This document shows positions 11,801-25,700 of a stretch of DNA of 64,000 bases, piece by piece; positions within the stretch are counted from its first letter, which is position 1; every line of letters begins with the position of its first letter. The position numbers and the translations under genes are program-made. The notes under the pieces are model-generated. The model was not told the origin of the DNA. It searched no databases and saw only the letters and a list, made by a program, of their open reading frames with translations. The DNA lies in NCBI GenBank assembly GCA_025084515.1, contig JAJAGP010000546.1:186001-250000 (forward strand), given 5' to 3'. This stretch comes from Ancistrus triradiatus (lineage: Eukaryota > Chordata > Actinopteri > Siluriformes > Loricariidae).

Positions 11801-13635
11801 TAATCCCAATTTCAAACACACTCATAACAGAGTAAGTTTATTTCCTTCACCGCTGAACACTACAGGGCACAAAATCTCCATTCTGTCCCACGGCCTCCTA
11901 CATGCTCCAGGGTCAAGTCAGGTCAGGATCAGGCTTCGAATCTGCCGTCAATGGGAGTTTTGTTGTTAAAGAAAACATCTAACTCCAAAACGCACGGTTC
12001 TCGTGGACGTCGTTAGCGCCGTGGCGCAGAAAGGCCTCTCATAATCTCAGGATAAACTGGCCCGACGTTCGGCTGGAACACCATGAACAAGGGCAGAACT
12101 GTCTGTCATACTCTTTGGACGGCGTACCACACCTGTCTGAGATTGTTTGCAGAGTGTCTAGAGCATTCCTGCTCACACACACAATGGCTTAGTTGGCTTG
12201 TCAGGGATTTTCCTGAAACATTAAGCCCAACGTGAAGACTGGTTTCTCCAAGAAAGGCTTGTTTTTCAATCAAACCTTAAAGTAGCCCTATTTTTCAAAC
12301 CATTAAAAATAATCTGTAGAATAATAAATACTTTGGTATATTTGAAAACCCACTAAACATCCAGCCCAAAATCCCCAAAAACAATACAAGGTTCACTGAA
12401 TTTTATCCAACAAGCTATTCTGGAACACCACCATTTCCCCCTGCTATCCATTAAGCATGGCCACAGTGTACCTTCTGATAATGCACCATGCCACAAAGCT
12501 CAAATCATCTCAAACTGGTTTCTTGAACATGACAATGAGCTCACTGTACTCAAATTGCCTCCACAGTCATAGATCTCCATCCATTAGAGCACCTTTGGGA
12601 TTTCACCACCCGGCCGCTGCCTGTGCGGAGTTTGCATGTTCTCCCCATGTCTATGTGGGTTTCGTCCATTTCTTCCCATTTCCTCCCATATTCCAAAGAC
12701 ATGTGATAGGTAAACAGGTGTCTCTAAAGTGACCCTGAGTGAGTGAGTACCACCTTATGCCCCATGCCTGTTTCTTCTAACGCTAAAGGTTACAATACAA
12801 AATAAACAACAAAACTAATCACTAAAAAAACATGTAGGCAGAAGGTAGCAACTCATAACATCTACCTCCATTACTTTCACAATTATGCTAAAGTTACTCA
12901 TTACAGCAGGGTACTAGCTGAGGTTAGTGGTATGAAGGACTAGGTTAGTCTGGGGACTAGTTGAGCTGATAGCTTGTACAGTCGTACCCTGATTCCTGGT
13001 GACGTCACGGATGACCTTCTGCAGAGCCTTCATTTCGGCGTCCACCTCGTCGTAGTTGACCTCCCGAGCGTCCACCTTTGGTGCGGCGAAGAAGGAAGGG
13101 TCTGTGCCCATGTACGAGCACTGCAGATGACCTTCAGAGCTCAGGGTCACGATCAAACCTTTCAGTTCTCTGAAAAAAGTCAGAACACCACCATCAATCC
13201 AGAGGAAACACTCCATAGAACACTTAATAAAGCTTAAATAAAAAAATACTTCATTCACACTGAGTGCGTTTACATGCACTTATTAATGCAATTGTAATCG
13301 GGATTATGCAGTTATCCAATTATTCAACTGGCTATGTCAACCCGGTACTCCGATTTCCCAGATTGGTTCAAGGTCTAGAAAGTAGATTGAAAAATCTTAA
13401 AATGAGAGCTGGATTTTAGCTCGGTTATCGGATTTCTCAGCGCATGCATACCCTTACTCTGATTTTAATCAGTTTTCTCAGTCTGCGCATGTGCACGCAC
13501 AAGGTCTGCTTATTTTAAGCAACTTTGGGTACATTTTTTATAAAGTCGCTTACAAATATTGGCAACCTAGTTGTGGGATGCGAGGCTTGTGCTCCCCGAC
13601 TTACGATGGGGTTCTGTTTCGAGAGACCGAGTTTG

Positions 13636-13725
<90 letters not shown>

Positions 13726-16700
13726 ATATACAGATACATAAATTTGCTTCCAACACTTACAATAACCTACGGTTGGGTGAAATCATTAACACAAAGCCTA
13801 TTTTACGATAAAAAGTGATGAATATCTTTAATTTATCTGTAATTTATTGAATAATGCATTGAAAGCGAAAAACAAATACAAAAAGGTTTGTCCATTGGTG
13901 CTTGGCGAGTTTGTTGCTGCTTATCTAGCAACCCTTAAAGTGCACCCATGAAATGGCCACCTATTAGACTCTGAAACGCAGTATATGCTTGAGGAAATTA
14001 AGGATTTGAATAAAATAATAAAGCAATAATTATAAAAACAATAAGTTTGAAGTTTCTGCCACATCTTTATATGAGATTATTGGCTGGTTGTGAAGTAGAA
14101 ATCTAATTATTTCCTGAGTCATCTAAACCTGGATCATTCTCTTTACCTGATTAAGTGCATGTCAACTCTATGATCAGATTACTGACCAAATCAGATTTGC
14201 ATGTATCTGGTTATTAAGTGCATGTAATCAGACCCATTGTCATAAAGGCTTTTAATAAAGCACAATATGTGTGATTACAGGTAAATAATTAATGCTCAAG
14301 TGGGTTGGTTAACTATTCAGAAGATTTTTCACCAACAAAATGCCCAGGTCATGCAGCGGTCTAAAACGAGAACCTACCACTGCAGGGACACGAGCTTAAG
14401 ACCTGATGTTGCCTTTGGGACACGTATGCAGACATGACTGGCTGTTTGAGGGAGGAGAGGAAGTTGAGGGGATCATTAGTAGATACTACAAAAGTGATTA
14501 CCCCAGTGTGAGTGTATGTGTGTGTGTCCAGTGTTGGTAGAAGAGTTCACTGATCTCAGAGCTGTGCTACTGGTATGACCGATGCATGCAGTGTGAATAA
14601 ATAGCTCATGTACACAGCATTCAGAATGGTGGAAGCTGTAACATCTAGCAGATGTGTTGCATTTATGGATAAAGCTGTGGCGTGGGAGATCCAGCACAGC
14701 AGCTGCACCTGTGAACGGGGGCGGAAATCGGCTCGCTCCTTAATTAAACTCTAAAGTCTGTGCCAGAATCCAGTGGCTCCGTGGATCACCCGCCAGGTTC
14801 TGCCGAATATCACACGCTTCCTCCTAACACCGATGCCCTCGCCTCGACCTCCGATGGTCACAGATGATCTCAGATGGGCTCCCCAGCCTCACCCCACAGT
14901 CGAACCCTGATTTAAAAACCATGTTTTGCCAATAATGTTCCCTAGAGTGCTACACAAAGTGATTTATCGTTTAGCATATATAAGAATAAAGAGATCAAAC
15001 ATTCATGTAAAAAATGCAGACAAGCTCAAGACTTCTGAGAGCCTTATATTCCCAGACATGCTTATGCACTCCAAAACTGGCTTTTTTAATAAGAAGCAGG
15101 AACAATAAATGTGGAATTGTAAAGCAGATCGCAAAATAATTCATCCAATACCCATGAAATTCCAATTTCTGCGACGGTTTAACCAATTCAGTTTCAGGAG
15201 CAACTACAGTGGGGCAAAAAAGTATTTAGTCAGCCACTGATTGTGCAAGTTCTCCTACTTAGAAAGATGAAAGAGGTCTGTCATTTTCATCATAGCTACA
15301 CTTCAACTATGAGAGACACAATGAGGAAAAAACCTCACATTGTAAAATTTTTAAAGAGTTTAATTGTAAATTATGGTGGAAAATAAGTATTTGGTCAATA
15401 ACAAAAGTTCAACTCAATACTTGACAGAGGTCAAACGTTTCACGTAAGTCTTCACCAGGTTGGCACACACTGTAGCTGGTATTTTGGCCCATTCCTCCAT
15501 GAAGATCTCCTCTAGAGCAGTGATGTTTTTGGGCTGTCGCTGGCCAACATGGACTTTCAACTCCCTCCACACATTTTCTATGGGGTTGAGGTCTGGAGAC
15601 TGACTAGGCCACTCAAGGACCTTGAAATGCTTTTTATGGAGCCACTTCTTTGTTTCCCGAGCGGTGTGTTTGGGATCATTGTCATGCTGGAAGACCCAGC
15701 CACGTTCCATCTCCAATGCTCTCACTGATGGAAGAAGGTTTTGGCTTAAAATCTCACGATACATGGCCCCGTTCATTCTTCCCCTAACACAGATCAGTCG
15801 TCCTGTCCCCTTTGCAGAAAAACAGCCCCAAAGCATGATGTTTCCACCCCCATGCTTCACAGTAGGTATGGTGCAACTCAGCTTTCTTCTTCCTCCAAAC
15901 ATGATGAGTTGAGTTTTACCAAAAATTCTATTTTGGTTTCATCTGACTACACAATATTCTCCCAATTCTCCCTCTTCAGGATCATCCATATGCTCTCTGG
16001 CAAACTTCAGATGGGCCTGGACACGCCTGGCACTGCAGGACCTGAGTACCTCTCAGCGTAGTGTGTTACTGATGGTAGCCTTTGTTACTTTGGTCCCAGC
16101 TCTCTGCAGGTCATCTGCAGATTATCAATGGTCTTGTATGTCTTCCATTTTCTTACAGTAGCTCTCACAGTTGATTTATTCACACCAACCTGCTTGCCTA
16201 TTGTAGATTCACTCTTCCCAGCTTGGTGCCAGTATACAATTTTCTTCCTGGTGTCCTTTGACAGCTCTTTGGTCTTGGCCATGGTGGAGTTTGGAGTCTG
16301 ACTGTTTGAGGCTGTAGACAGGTGTCTTTTATACAGATAACGAGGTCAAACAGGTGCCATTAATACAGGTAACGAGTGGAGGACAGGCTATTCTTAAAGA
16401 AGTTACAAGTCTGTGAGAGCCAGAAGTATAGCTTGTTTGTGGGTAACCAAATACTTATTTTCCACCATGATTTACAATTAAATTCTTTAAAAATCCGATA
16501 ACCTGATTTCTGTTTTTTTTTCTCTCATTTTGTCTCTCCTAGTTGAAGTGTACCTGTGATGAAAATTACGGACCTATCACATCATTCTGTGTAGGAGAAC
16601 TTGCACAATCAGTGGCTGACTAAATACTTTTTTGCCCCACTGTATACAGAGATTGATGAATAAAAAAAAAAGGAAAAACTGAATACACACACATGAATAC

Positions 16701-19700
16701 ACGGAACCTACAGAAGATATAAATCGATTTTTACAGGCTTACAGAAAAAAAGCAGAACAAAAATACCAGGAGGTGCAACCATACAATATTAAAAATAATA
16801 ATGCACTTGGACACACAAAAATGAATGCATCAGTAAATGAACAAATAAGTATAAAAATAAGCCTTATGCACTTGACACGTCGCAATGTTATTTTGGATGT
16901 ATACATTATAATATCAGCATACCGAAATAGTTTGAATTTTGGAATTTGTTTAAAAAAAAAACTTATAAAATGAACAAAATGTCTTCCTCAAGTGATGAAT
17001 ACTTTTTTTGCTGCACCCAGGAAAATGCAAATTGGGATATTTCATCATGGAGAGTTTCACCATCTCATAAAGGAATACTTTTTTTTTTTTTTTTTTTTAA
17101 GTATGAACACCATACCAATAGAAGTGACGATAATAGGTCAGTGAGTTTTTGTAGCTGACAAATGTTCACATTTTCGCCCTTTAAAAAAAAACACATCTGG
17201 TGTGGAAGATACTGTTACACAAGCCCGAGTTCATTTACTGTTGTCTGAACAAATAACACACACACAAAAAAATCCAGTTTGGTGTGTAACAGTCTTTAAT
17301 AGTTCTACTTTCTATTTAAGATAAAACTCACCCAAAAAGAGCCTCCATGTAGTATTCTTTAAATCAACTGATTTTTCATCTTTAAAGCAAAACGTGTCTT
17401 TGACTCCACTGAATAAGCTCTGAATGTTCTATTGTACGCAGTAACAATTAAAATGGATCTGAGCTTCACATATTACAGGCCCGGATGATTAATACAAAAT
17501 CCACATGTATCTAGTGAGTTATCTTCTGAACTTCGCTTGCCGTCTTTATTCTCCAGCTCTAAATTTGGTTCTTAGTAATTTTGTAAGCTGTAATACATGA
17601 GGTATATGGTTCTGAATGTTGTTCTTTGAAGCCGTTTGCACTAACGCGTGGTTAGCAGATATGAGATTAGCTCTCACATGAAACGTGCTGCTGTTGTTCT
17701 TACTCGGTCCCCTCAGTTTCGAGGTAATTGCTGCATATGTTTGCTTTCATCTGAGCTGAACGTGTGTGTAGCGTAAGAACCAGAGTGTGTGTGGGAGATG
17801 TGTTTTGCTTTGCGGGGTGATTGCTGTGAGCAGGTCAGTGTAGGTTCCTTCTCTAGCTGGGTGGTAAAACACTCCAGCTGTGGAGATCCAGTACAGGAGG
17901 TGATCCATGTTTACTGCTTACACCATTCCTTCCCATTATTAATAGCAGTAAATAAATAAATGGACCAAACACTTTAAACATCTGTCGTAGTTTATAAATG
18001 GCATTTATGTAATTTCTTTGGTGGTGCTTTAGAGTTGTCTACATTTCTGCATGAATATGACCTAAAACATTATCAGGTTTCACAAAAGTAGATCAACTGT
18101 AGCTAATTAAACAAATAAGACAAAACATATACTTGGTCTTTTATTTACTGAGGGAAACCGTATGTGAACCTTTACTTTCAGTATCTGGTGAAACCCCCAA
18201 TAACCAATAAACTGCAACTAAACATTTCTGATACGTAATTTTAGCCCATTCCTCCATACAGAACATCAGCTCTGCTATGCTGACAGGTTTCCTTACATTA
18301 ACTGATACTACAGCAGGTCAGGATGTGGACTTGGCCATTACAAAACATTCACTTTATTCTTCTTACCTATTTTTGGTAGAATGACTTGTGTGGTGACAGT
18401 CAAAGTCTTGGCTCCCTGACCCACGTTCTCTTCAGATTCAGTTCACTGACAGAAATCCTGACATTTTCCTTTAGAATATGCTGGTACAATTCAGAATTCA
18501 TTATCTCAGAAATGATGGCAATTTGTCCTGGCCCAGATGCAGCAAAACATGCCCAAACCATGAGGTCGCCACCACCACCAGAAGTTTCAGAGATGGGATA
18601 AGGTTTTTATGCTGGGATGCAGTGTTTTCACTTCTCCAGACATAATACATTGTCAATTAAACCAAAAAGCTCTATTTCAGTCTCACCTATTCACGACTGG
18701 ATTGTCCACATGCCCCATGATGGGGAGCAATGTTCTCTGTGGAGAGCAAGGTTTTCTCCTTGCACCTTGCCATGCACACCATTGTTGTTCAGTGTTCTCC
18801 TGATGGGGGACTCATTAGCATTAGCCAATGAGAGAGAGGCCTTTGGTTGCTTGGCAGTTACCCTAGTCTTCTTTGTGAGCTCATGGACTAATATACACCT
18901 TGCCTTTGGAGTGATCTTTGTTGGTCCACTGAGAAACAGCGATCTTGAATTTCCTCAATTCGTACACAATCTGTCAGACTGTGGATTGGTGGGGTCCAAG
19001 CTCTTGGGGATGGTTCTGTAACCTTTTCTAGCCTGATGAGGTCCTCAAAAAGCTCCTATGTTCATGCAATTAAACACTGCCACAAATGTGTTGTGAAGAT
19101 CAGAGCTGGTCTTAAACTATAAATAAATAAAATATGATGAAAAAAAGATTCACAAAATTAAGCACCACTGTATCAAGTCCAAACTGCTTTAATAACCACA
19201 AAGAAATTCTCTAGACATTGTATGACACAATGGCCACAATCCTGCGAATTGCATTTTAAGCTCTTGTTTAAGTTAACTCCAATACTGATCTCCTGAAGCA
19301 ATAGAGCCCATAATGAGCACTTTATTCAGTCTATGAAAGGTCTTTGTTAATCTCTAGGATGTGTAACATCACAACTAGACATCACAACTAACAACCGATT
19401 TTATCAGAGATTTTCGGATAATATTATATATGCAATGCATGGATGTTATGCGACTCATACATGTATAGAAGCTTAAAAAATTAAGTGGGGAAAATGTCTG
19501 AGAACACCAGGGAAAATGCTTCTAGTTTGGATACAATTCTTCTGCCTCCCGTGGGGTTGCCGATGTCTCATGTGATCCCTCTTGGCTGTGTTACCTACCA
19601 GTTCTCCTCTTTCTAGCTATGCTGCTATAGCTAATGCTGCCGGGGTCTCATTCTGCACATGGCATCAGTGATTGTTAATAGACATTGTGCTCTTAATCAA

Positions 19701-22700
19701 TAACTAATTACACTTCCTGTTTTCTCTCCGAGCTGTGTTCCCGTACCAGTTCCAGCCCCACACATGATGTTCATCCGCTGCAGCTCCACTCAAGCTGCTT
19801 CCGTCATCAGCTCCAGCCCCATCATACCCGTGCATACTTCACATTTTATTCAAACTATGACTCCATGACTTTAGTTTCATTCTTAGATTTATCATCTACG
19901 CCGCCCAAGGAGGTTGGGTCCCTTTTTGAGTCTTGGTCCTCCCAAGGTTTCTTCCTATAACACTCAGGGAGTTTTCTTACCACTGTCACCCTAGGCTTGC
20001 TCTATTTGGGATTGGACGTAGTTATTAGGAGATAATCTAAACTTGTAAAGTTGCTTTGAGACAATGCTCCATTGTAAAAAGCGCTATATAAATAGATCTG
20101 ACTTGACTTGAATTCTTGTCATAACAAATCAGATAATCAGCATAATTTAAGTGAGAAATTAAGTGTAAAGCTTTGAAAGTTTACATAAATGTTAGAATTG
20201 ATCAGAATTTGGTATGTCCAAGCTTTGGCTGTAATCCCATGCACTCGAGCTGGCATAAACTCCACATGTTTTTGCAGCATCTGATGATGTTCTCCCAGCA
20301 TGATTTCACAAAACCCCAAAGAGCAGTTTGTAATGTACTGAATGCTTGGCTTTCTGTGTCTTCATGTACCCCCATAAATGCCCGATGGGGTTTAGAGCAG
20401 CTGAAAGTGACAGTAAATGACTTGGTGCTGGTGATGTACACTTTTCACTTCTTAATCCTCAAGGAGCAGTTGCTTTTATTCTTAAGTAATCAAAACAAAT
20501 AAAAACTCATGTCAGTTGAGGGATCAATTAGGCTTTTGTGGATCTGGAAGGTGACTGGTTGTACCTGAGCAAGATTATATATTTATAAAATAAGATTACA
20601 TTACTCTAAAGAGGCTGATCACTTATTGAAACCAGATATTTTACTAATTATATATAATAGTATTTAAAAATGTTTTCACACTGATGTTGAAGACTATAAC
20701 ATGTATAGTAGAGAGAGACATAAATGATGTATATTTCTTTCTATCACTGCATTGTCATTAGGTTACAAAATATAACATACTTTGTGTGTCAAAGAGGTTG
20801 AATTTGGTGATCCACTGGAGTTTCAGAACTTCTTTGGTTTTCAGAAAATTCTTACACTAATGTTGGTGCTACAGAGGTATTGGAACTTCTTGTGTCCAAA
20901 CATGAGACTGTACATAAAACCCTTGTACCACGACTTCTGTAAACAAAACAGGAACCAAACACACAATCTACAGTGCTGTATCAGTCATCAACGTTTGAAT
21001 TGTGGTGCGATTACACGGTTTCAGCCGCGATAGTCGCAGCAGTTGCTTATCTGTTTGGATTGGCCGGACGATACGGAACATCTTGGAGCAATTTTCCTGC
21101 ATGGATTCAGCTGTGCGGCTGCATGAGGACACAAGTGCACGCCAACGTGCTACTTAATAGCCTGTGGGTTTGCTGCGCCGCTTAGCAATGCTTATTAAAA
21201 ATGCTATACAAGCGTCCAGTCGTGATCTGGTTTCCAAAACTAATCTCCGCACAATAATCAAGGTAAGATGGTGCGCTTAGTTAGGAAAACCAGATCCGGT
21301 TCTATACAAAGTCGACGTGCTTTGATGCTCTGGCATCCGTCCCGAGCCTGTGTATAGAGAAGCGTTCGATCCTCGTGTGTGGAGACAGGAGGCCAAGAGA
21401 AAAAGGCTCATTTAGGCGGTGCTGACAGACGGACGCTTTTGATACAAGCAGCGCATGTCAGAGAACGAGAAGAAGGAGCTTTCACTCATCTCAGCCTACA
21501 GGAGTATCTGTTACCCTATCATATGAGAAAGAACCTGAGCAGACAGTCCCACAAAACCAGAGCTCATCCTGATCTCACACACTCTCTCTCACACTCACAC
21601 TCACACACACAGACGTGCGAGACAAAATCTGTGAACCCTTTGGAATGACCTACATTTCAGCTTTAATTCACCAAATGGGGCCTGATCCTTATTCAAAACA
21701 TAATAAAACACACACAGGCGTGCAGACATCAAACTGTACATTGTTGAAAATAAGAATTCATAGTCCAGCTCAAACATCTGCACCAATGACTTCTCCAAAA
21801 TTCAGGACCTAAAACTGAACCTGAATTGTGTCCTAATATGCCAGATCACAATAGTGCTGACCCAGATTTGGTGACCCACTCAAGGCGGTAGGAATTAAAG
21901 GACTGCAGGTCGTTTTGTTATACGGCCCAAGAAGGTACAGTGGTGCTGGAAAGTTTGTGAACCCTTTAGATTTTTCTATATGTCTCCATAAATATGACCT
22001 AAAACATCATCAGATTTTCACACAAGTCCTAAAAGTAGATAAAGAGAAACCAGTTAAAAATGAGACAAAAATATTATACTTGGTCATTTTATTGAGGAAA
22101 TGATCCAATATTCAATATTATGAGTGGCAAAAGTATGTGAACCTTGCTTTTTTCAGTATCTCTGCTGTGACCCCCCTGTGCAGCAATAACTGCAGGCTAA
22201 ACGTTTTTCCTGGAACTGTTTGATCAGGTCCTGCACACCGGCTTGGAGGAATTTTTTTCTTCTTGATGGTGGACTCATGACGATTAACATTAGCCAATGT
22301 GAGAGAGCCTTCAGTTGCTTAGAAGTTACCCTGGGGTCCGCTTGGTGATCTCGCCAACTATTACACTCCTTGCTCTTGGAGTGATCCTATGTTGGGTCGA
22401 CCACTCCTGGGGAGGGTAAACAATGGTTCTTGGATTTGCCTTTCCTTCCTCCATTTGTACACAATCTGTTCTGACTGTGTGATTGGTGGAAGTCCAAACT
22501 CTTTAGAGATGGTTTTTGTAACCTTTCCCAGCCTGAGTTGAAGCATCAACAACTCTTTTTTTCAGAGGTCCTCAAAAAATCTGCTTTGCTCGTGCCATGA
22601 TACACTTCCACAACGTGTTAATGAGGAGCAGACTTTGACAGATCCCTGTTCTTTAAATAAAAAACATGGCTGCCCACTTACACCTGTTGTCATCCATTGA

Positions 22701-25700
22701 TTGAAACACCTGACTCTAATTTCATCACTTTCAAATTAGTCTGATAATCCTAGAGGGTCACATACTTTTGCCACTCACTAATAATGTAATATTGGATCAT
22801 TTTCCTCAATAAATAAATGAACCCCAAGTAAAAAATTTTTGTCTCATTTGTTTAACTGGGTTCTCTTATATCTCTTTTTAGGACTTGTGTGAAATCTGAC
22901 GATGTTTTTAGGTCATATTTATGCCGAAATCTAGAAAACTCTAAAGGGTTCACAAACTTCAAGCAACACTGTAAATGAGCTACGCTGTTGTTGGGAAGCC
23001 AACAGGCAAATCACATTGATAGATAGGGTTCATCTATATAAAAACGTGAGAACCAAAGAACAAAACTATTTCTTACCTCTAAAAATCAGCCTGAATGTTT
23101 TAATTGCTACTAACAAAGAGGACCCAAAAAGCACCGATTATCTCGGTGCCAAATTATTTGACATTGTTTTTCCCTTCCCTTAGTCCTTAACCTGGCATGC
23201 AAATTGTTCCAAAGCTGATTTTGTGCCTGGCAATGGTGAACACACAGTTACACTGGATGACAATCTGAAGAGGAGCCACACTGACTCTGTGCAAGACAAA
23301 AAAACTCCTTCTTGATAAGTTGTAAGCTAGTTAGGTGTTACGTTTCAAATTTACTTTGATTTGTCTTTTGTATCAGCAGTCACAGAGAGTGAAACAAATA
23401 AATCACTAAAAAATCGATGTCCAAATTATTTGACATTGTTTTTCTTCCTAACCTGGCATGCAAACGTTTGCAAAGCTGATTTTGCCTGGCATGGGAACAC
23501 ATCAGTTACACTGGAACATCTGAAGAGGAGCCACACTGACTCTGTGCAAGACAAAAACTCTTCTTGATAAGTTTGTAAGCTAGTTAGGGTTACGTTCAAA
23601 TTAATTTGATTTGTCTTTTGTATCAGCAGGAAATTTTCTTTATTTAAATACCAGTATTGATTTTCCATGTCAATACAGGTACCCCCGATTTACATTGGGA
23701 ATATGTTCTCACAAATCCATCGTAAGCTGAATTAATCGCAAATCGAGGAGTTTAATATATACTGTATATAACATAGTGCAGGCTATATTAAACACGTTGC
23801 TGCTGAGATTGAAGCTGCGTTTAATTTCAAGATGGTCAGACCCTGCAGATGCTGGGCATCCGAGCAACAGCCAGCTGACTGAGCTGAGCAGCAGTGCCAG
23901 TGGACTAACCATTTGGGTTTTGTTTTTCCACTTTCAATACATTACTCAACAAATTACCTGAGACATTCAGCACTTTAGTATAAAATAGGCTTTATGCCAA
24001 TGATTTTGCCCAACTGAAGGTAAACTATGCTATGATATATACAGTATACCTAAACTCCTCGGTAGACTGAGAAATTTGATTGAAATCAGAGTAAAGGGTA
24101 TACATGCACTGAGAAATCCGATAACTGAGATCAAATCCAGCTCTCATTTTAAGATTTCTTACTCTGATTTCCTAGAACGGTTTAAGGTCCAGAAGTCAGA
24201 TTATGTGGTTTACATGACCACTTGAATAATCAGATAACTGCAGAAATCTGATTAGGATTGGATTATTAAGTGTATGTAAACTCAAGGACTGTGGATACGA
24301 GCTTCTGCTAAATGATGTAAATGTAAAGCAAGTTATTACTCAGACAAAGATCCAAGATCATTTGGAGTCATTAATGCACAAAATGACTCACTTGTAATGA
24401 TTGACAAACCTTTCAGACATATTTTTTACCACAGCGTCCTTAATTTTGGTTAAGGTTTCAGGCAGGAGGCATGTCAGTGCACCACAGATAAATGTTTAGA
24501 AGGCAACTGGATGCAACGGACCAAGCATCTAACAAGGAGTGAGAAACGTTATGGCTTTCAGTAATGGCAGCGAACAACGTCATGGCATCCCAAATTCTCA
24601 ACCTGGCCCTCCTGGCAAAGCCTAAACCTCAGAATAAACAAACATGTAGAACGTTTACACTTTCCTTTCCCATTTTATGCTCCAAATGGGACATTAAACT
24701 AACCCGACGAAAAAGAAAGTGGGTGCACTTACGGAAAATTTGCTACTCGCAGGGCCACGGGTGGGCAGGAGAGCTGAGCCGCCCACCTCAGGGTGGTGTC
24801 CTGATACACCAGCAGCATGCTGTTATGGTTGGCCAGCAGGAGGTTGGTGGTGCCTTCAGAAACTGTGGACAGAGGAAAGATGGTCAGTGCCACGCAGGCA
24901 GGCACAGGACGAGCGCCAAGGCGTGTGTACATGTTTAGGTGTGTGTGTGTGTCGGGTTGGGTTGAGGGCTAGGGGATCGCACACAGAGCAGAGTGTCAGG
25001 GAGGTCAGGTTAATGACAGGCTCCAGTTCTAACTCCCAATGCCACTTCAAAACAGACTGAGCTCACTTGTTTCTCACTTTCCCAAAAAGACCTGGGATTA
25101 AGGTCAACGCCTAAGATGGCTATTTAAGCCGCAGACACAGACAGACACACACACACTCGAATACATACACTCAAGCACATTTACATGACTGCATTCTTGT
25201 TTGATCAAAGCCCTTTATTAGAGACACAGTGCTGTTTATTGTAGTGGCGTGTGCAGTGGACTAAAAGCTCAGCCTGTGATTATTACACATTACATCCACC
25301 TTGCAATTTATTACAACCATCTGCCACATGTTTACATGCATGCCTGCAATCACATACAATGCTGATATCACCTTTTATCAACTGTTAAAAGTAATAATCA
25401 TAAATACTTTATGATTACTAGTTTTATTTTGTGTCAGTAATAATAATAACAAAATCGCTGAACTGCAACTAATTTATTTCAGCTATAAATGCACTACTCT
25501 CTGTTTGAACTTTAAGTCTCTAAGCTCTTAACAACAACATAAATTAACAGATAACAGCATCTTATTCCTGGGGGAAAAAAAAAATCTAATGAATAAATAC
25601 TTGCAAAGAAATAAACAATGTTACAGTAGTGCACATGGTAGCAGCAACGTTTTGTTTTCAATCTCAGTTCCAGTTAAGAGCAGCTATAAGAGCAGATAAA

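Noticed and set aside
13491..13811. Reading frames with long Ile-Tyr repeats on both strands
   Set aside because: They are translations of the (AT)41 microsatellite.
24564..25060. Plus-strand frames over bbs9 coding exon 8
   Set aside because: Shadows of the minus-strand exon and adjacent intron.
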